Shown here piece after piece: positions 60,192 through 64,000 of a DNA stretch of 64,000 nucleotides. The DNA comes from Tetraselmis striata. Its lineage: Eukaryota > Chlorophyta > Chlorodendrophyceae > Chlorodendrales > Chlorodendraceae. Location: positions 186,001 to 250,000 of the forward strand of contig VCJN01001322.1 in the NCBI GenBank assembly GCA_006384855.1. The letters are read 5' to 3'. Numbering within the stretch: the first letter of the stretch is position 1; each line of letters begins with the position of its first letter. The notes under the pieces are model-generated. The model was not told the DNA's origin. It was given only the letters and a program-made list of their open reading frames with translations, and ran no database searches. Both the position numbers and the translations under genes were made by a program.

Positions 60192-60200
60192 AGCACGACG

Positions 60201-60782
60201 GTATCCCATACAGAGTCGCTACATATCTCGTACCGAGCTACATTCTACTCTTATCTCTTTACGCTCTCCCTGTATAAACCAAAACGATATAACTACGAGG
60301 TACCAGTAGACGCGGCGCCTAGTGTCGCGGCAGACGAGAAGCCGCTCTCGACGGTGGCGCGCGGGCATGCCGATTCATGACTTCGGGGTCCCATGTCATA
60401 CGACGAAGGGCTCTGTACCAGTCGCGTCAACTCCTCACACCCCACTGTCAGGCAAAATAAGGACAGAGGGATCGACGCTATCGCCGAAGGGCTGCTTCTG
60501 ACAACACCCCAAGCTGTTTGAGGGTGCAGTGCCCTAGGCAGAGGGAGGGTCACGTTGTCGAGGAACAGGAACACCAGGGAAGGCGCTTGCAGCGCCTCTG
60601 CACTCCTGCTGTGCACCTTTGCGTGTCCCGTGCGATTGGTAATGACGAAACTGCCCGGGCACATGTGGAAGTCGCACGGGCACCTGGGAATTTATGCACT
60701 TCTCTGACCAGGTGCTGTACATTCTTGGCTTGCCGGGCTGGGCTCTGCCTATCGCCCACTGGGCTGGGCGACAGGAGCAACG
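60201..60782. other. Upstream region of the NYN gene
   Basis: No supported gene; probably holds the promoter and 5' untranslated region. Open frames on both strands (60293-60664 minus, 60518-60808 plus) match nothing known. Confidence 0.4.
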
Positions 60783-61850
60783 ATGGGTTGCACAGCGTCA
60801 GTGCTTGACGAACCTGGCCTACTCCCAAAGGCATCCATCCACAGGACGCCAATTCTGCAGCTGTTCTGGGATCTTGACAACATTGAGCTTCCCGCAAATC
60901 TAGATGCAGCGCTCCAACGCCTCCGCAATCTCCATGTGACCGCCCTGGGCTGGCCGGAGGAGAGCAGCTTGAAATATGAGCTCACAATAGTGTGCAATGT
61001 CGTTACCAACGGCCGCATCCAAGACAGGGACCGTTCAACGCTCCAAAGGGCAGGTTTTGCTCCGAAGGTTGTTACCTCAACCAAGGAGGCCGCAGACCGG
61101 GACATAGAGCGAAGCATTGAGAAGATTGTTAGGGTAAGTCTCCACCGCGCTCGCACTCCAATGCTCTGCTGCGACCGATGCGAGCCTCACAAGCATGCCG
61201 TGCGAACCGTGTTGCAGGAGTACATGGAAGACACCGGACAGGGGCTGGTGTACGAGGCGGCCATCGGCGTCATATCCAACGACGAAGACTACGCATGCAA
61301 GTTGAGGATTGCCAAAGAAAAAGGCATCAGCACGTTTTACGTTTCCAGCAGCAAAGCTCTAAGGGCGAAGGAGAACGTGAAAGCCGCCACAACAGCTGTG
61401 GTGGACTGGAACGCCGATATCGCGTTCACTGGACCTTCTGCCAGCCAAGCACCTCATGATCCACCGGGGCCACTACATGAAAGCCCGGCCTCGCCGGCCA
61501 ATGCTGATTCAGCGCCTTTGATCAGCACCTCCTCACCGCAACAAAGGGGGCTGGTCTGCCCCAAGTGCTCGCAGACGTTCAAGCTTCCGAAGAGCTTTAA
61601 AGGGGACAAGGCAACAGCTCATTGCCCATCATGCTTCAAAGCCGGCATGGTCTCGCCAGTCTCTGCGGCTGCTACCGCCTCTGCATCGCCACTGGAATCG
61701 GCATCATTCAAACTATCGTCGGGCGCCAAGGATGACTCCCTTGTGACGTGCAGTGTTGAGGGGTGCAACGCAAAGTTTACGCTCCGAAATGGGTTCAAGG
61801 GTAAGAATCCGAAATGCGCAGTACACCGTCCACCTCCTCGCAGCAAGTAG
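60783..61850 (+). CDS. NYN-domain protein with Cys-rich repeats (putative RNase)
   Basis: NYN domains are PIN-like metal-dependent RNA nucleases. The N-terminus MGCTAS fits N-myristoylation at Gly2 with palmitoylation at Cys3. Then FWDLDNIELP (first acidic cluster), VVTSTKEAADRDIERSI and ISNDEDYACKLRIAKEKGIS follow, the conserved Asp clusters of the fold. The C-terminal half has two Cys-rich units: CPKCSQTFKLPKSFKGDK then CPSC, and CSVEGCNAKFTLRNGFKGK then CAVH. An intron with good sites (GTAAGT at 61134, TTGCAG to 61217) is 84 bp and stop-free, so both spliced (327 residues) and unspliced (355) forms read through. RNase action is inferred from family. Confidence 0.75.
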   Translation: MGCTASVLDEPGLLPKASIHRTPILQLFWDLDNIELPANLDAALQRLRNLHVTALGWPEESSLKYELTIVCNVVTNGRIQDRDRSTLQRAGFAPKVVTSTKEAADRDIERSIEKIVRVSLHRARTPMLCCDRCEPHKHAVRTVLQEYMEDTGQGLVYEAAIGVISNDEDYACKLRIAKEKGISTFYVSSSKALRAKENVKAATTAVVDWNADIAFTGPSASQAPHDPPGPLHESPASPANADSAPLISTSSPQQRGLVCPKCSQTFKLPKSFKGDKATAHCPSCFKAGMVSPVSAAATASASPLESASFKLSSGAKDDSLVTCSVEGCNAKFTLRNGFKGKNPKCAVHRPPPRSK

Positions 61851-62837
61851 GGGAGGCAATTCCGCTGCTATCCCATGTTCTTAGCGGAGACTGCCTTGTT
61901 TGTTTCGGGCGGGTCATCTTAGATATTTAAATAATGTAAGCAGGAGGCGCATGAAAGCAAACAAAAGAAACTCTTGATGTGCCAGTCCCCGCTTGCGTAC
62001 GCCTCTAGTGCCATAGCGCTGTGCCCTGGATATCTACCGCAAGCTGCAGATCAGACCTGGCCGTTCATCCATAGGAAAAGTACAGCAGCCAACGCAACAA
62101 CACCACCACGAGGATACTGCAGCAGTAGCTTGAGCCTGAAAGGCTTGAACGTGTTCAGCCCTCTGCAGTTCTGCGCTCCACGGCCAAGCGCCATTGCGGA
62201 GTTGTTCCCTCCTTATAGAGCTCATACTGCCCTCCATCATCCAGAGGTCCTTGCCCCTGACTTGCCGCCATATTTGATGTTTTCGTGCATCGATCCTCGA
62301 CAGGGCTCCATTCCTCCTGCCCGGAACCTGTGGTCTTGACGCGACACCGCCTGCTTACCGTTTGTCCATCCTCAGATTGCGGCTCCTTCCTGGTGTGGGC
62401 TGTGGTCCTTCCTGTCATTCTACAGACCATTACTGGTATTCAGACGTTGCAGACATGCAAAGGGTGCAATGATTGCTGATCCGGCGAGGCACTGCATCGT
62501 CCACATGATAGAGAATTGCAGCCAGTATACCTGATGTTGGGATACATGTGGTTGCAAGAATCGCTTGTTGGAAACTCGAGTTATTGGTGATTACATTGTT
62601 TCTTTCCGGGGTCCGTTTGAATACCTGGCCAGTAATGGTACATCATGTGTTTGCTGCATTTGTACAGGACAGCGTCCGCACAGTTTCCAAGGAGATCACT
62701 CAAAGAAACTGCATATATCAACTTAGCTTCCTGGATAGTCGTAGTTCCAAGAAGTGCAGGGATAAAACTTTCATTGGAGTCTCCGCTGTGAGGCGTGTCA
62801 TCTAAACTAAGTAACTCTACATCCGTAAATGAATACC
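61851..62837. other. Region between two converging genes
   Basis: No supported gene; the 3' untranslated regions of the NYN and zinc-protein genes should lie here. Open frames at 61974-62339 and 62155-62430 lie on opposite strands and match nothing known. Confidence 0.4.
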
Positions 62838-63959
62838 TCAATCCTTCATCTTCTCTGCCGCCGGGATGGACGGTACCATTATTGGGACAGGAGTCACTGC
62901 AGCCACAGCTGCAGGGAAAGGATCCTTCGCATTGGACTGCACGTGTGCAAACCTTGAGCGGTGGTGCATGCCGCCGCACGACTCGCACTTGGTGTGCCTC
63001 TTGCCAAAGCATCCAGGGCACAGAGTAGAGTGGGTCCACTTGCCCTCCCAGCTGATGTTGCCCTGGCCAGCGCACAGGGTGCACCTCACAATGCCATAGC
63101 TCTTGCAGGTCTGGCAGTTCTTGGTCCTCCGCATGAGGAACTGGCGGATGGCAGTGAAGACGGTGAAGGCAACCATTGCAAACGCAATGACCTGGGATGT
63201 GGCACAATACAGCATCAGAACATCACATTTCATCATACAGAGCATCACACGCATTTTACTGTATCAACACTCCGCCACAGTAACAAGCAGATAGCACTAT
63301 GGCGCAAAAGCATGCAATCGCTGGTGGAGGCCTGCCACTCACCACAGAGGACGGGCCGCGAATAGCATTGGGCAGGTTCAGGCCGCGGAAACCCATAGTG
63401 GACGTGAGGGACGCAGGCTGCATGGAGGCATACTGCTCTCTGCCATGGAAGGCGGCATACTGCTCGTTGGAAATCTGTCCCGTAGCTGTGGTATCTGCAA
63501 GAAGAGAGGGGAGGGGGGGGGGGGGGGGGGGGGGCAGATCGGGATTGGATATCTTGTCAGTAAATAGTTCAAACACGGCCAGTCGAGATGCAGCGCTGAC
63601 ATGAGACAGCTCTACCGGGACAGCTACATCAGGCGCGGTTTCCAGAAAAGAAGTGTGACTTTCCAGAAGCAGATACTCTCCGGCCTAGTCAAGGCGCACA
63701 GTGCTGCAACCGGATCAGGCCAAAGCTCACCTGGAACGGAATACTCGGCGCCGCTGGAGGTCTGCGCCCACTCGCCGCCCTGCTGCCCGGCGGCGCCGAC
63801 GATCACCCTGACCAGCCTCTGCTGTCCAAGATGCACGCGACGCACGGGTCGGCAAGGAAGACGGGGCGCGGCGCTAGACGAGGAACAAGCAGCGCCGCGG
63901 GCAGCGGCGCAGCTGGCCAGCGGGACGGCGGTCGTCAAAGTGCTTGCAGATGCCAACAT
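62838..63959 (-). CDS. Plastid-targeted membrane protein with DnaJ-type zinc domain
   Basis: Three exons (63959-63731, 63494-63343, 63191-62838) join in frame to 735 bp, 244 residues. The first ~50 residues are rich in Ala/Ser with Arg and few acids, like a chloroplast transit peptide. A membrane helix VIAFAMVAFTVFTAIRQFL follows (about residue 127-146). Then come cysteine pairs CQTC, CTLC (with AGQG), CPGC and CESC, the pattern of the DnaJ central zinc domain, without a J domain. Plant relatives with such domains help assemble photosystem or Rubisco complexes; the exact role here is not known. A poly-C run is the pyrimidine tract of intron 1. Confidence 0.8.
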
Positions 63960-64000
63960 CTTTTCAAGGGTTTGATTTCAGTTCAGTCGCTCAAGTGTTA

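Noticed and set aside
1-64000. CRISPR arrays, rRNA genes, bacterial operons
   Set aside because: None seen; repeats found are tandem units, microsatellites or mobile elements.

Overview
The window looks like nuclear DNA of a green alga (Chlorophyta). Evidence for this: high GC, short GT-AG introns packed with poly-C runs, a plastid-type transit peptide, autophagy and TOR-pathway genes of plant/algal type, and tyrosine-recombinase retroelements with split direct repeats like the PAT/TOC elements of volvocine algae. The species cannot be told. Nothing bacterial (operons, Shine-Dalgarno sites, CRISPR) is seen.

Host genes. From left to right they are: a class III adenylyl cyclase of the soluble (ADCY10) type with two cyclase domains and a P-loop NTPase (minus, 511-5471); a ubiquitin-specific protease (plus, 13161-16304); the autophagy E2-like enzyme ATG10 (minus, 17509-18404); a small unknown protein (minus, 19006-19281); TIP41, a TOR/PP2A regulator (plus, 19954-21850); a broken armadillo-repeat gene (plus, about 24250-25209); an EDR2-type DUF1336 protein (minus, 26324 to at least 31386); an unknown multi-exon gene (minus, 43479-44652); a NYN-domain putative RNase with a lipidation-type N-terminus and two Cys-rich repeats (plus, 60783-61850); and a plastid-targeted membrane protein with a DnaJ-type zinc domain (minus, 62838-63959). 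Exon sums are in frame for ATG10 (666 bp), the zinc protein (735 bp) and the NYN gene (984 bp).

Mobile DNA. 5.5-12.7 kb and 32.8-60.2 kb are mostly mobile elements. They comprise: (1) two 3,220-bp copies (39891-43110, 52038-55257) of a split-direct-repeat element with a gag-position ORF and a tyrosine recombinase but no visible reverse transcriptase; (2) a 1,552-bp element (45544-47095) of the same A1...B1-A2-B2 layout without a recombinase, inserted in the tail of a LINE; (3) LINEs with a restriction-like endonuclease (7801-9950, 36279-38813), the second with a 15-bp target duplication; (4) SINE-like elements sharing that second LINE's 3' end, some holding tandem ~235-bp units; (5) terminal-inverted-repeat DNA elements; and (6) long decayed coding-like tracts (47263-51950, 55258-59520).

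The most unusual items are the recombinase-only split-repeat family and its ORF-less relative, the LINE/SINE pair with its giant tandem-repeat form, a hairpin kept at five LINE tails, and a 127-bp inverted repeat that encodes the same acidic peptide tail on both strands.
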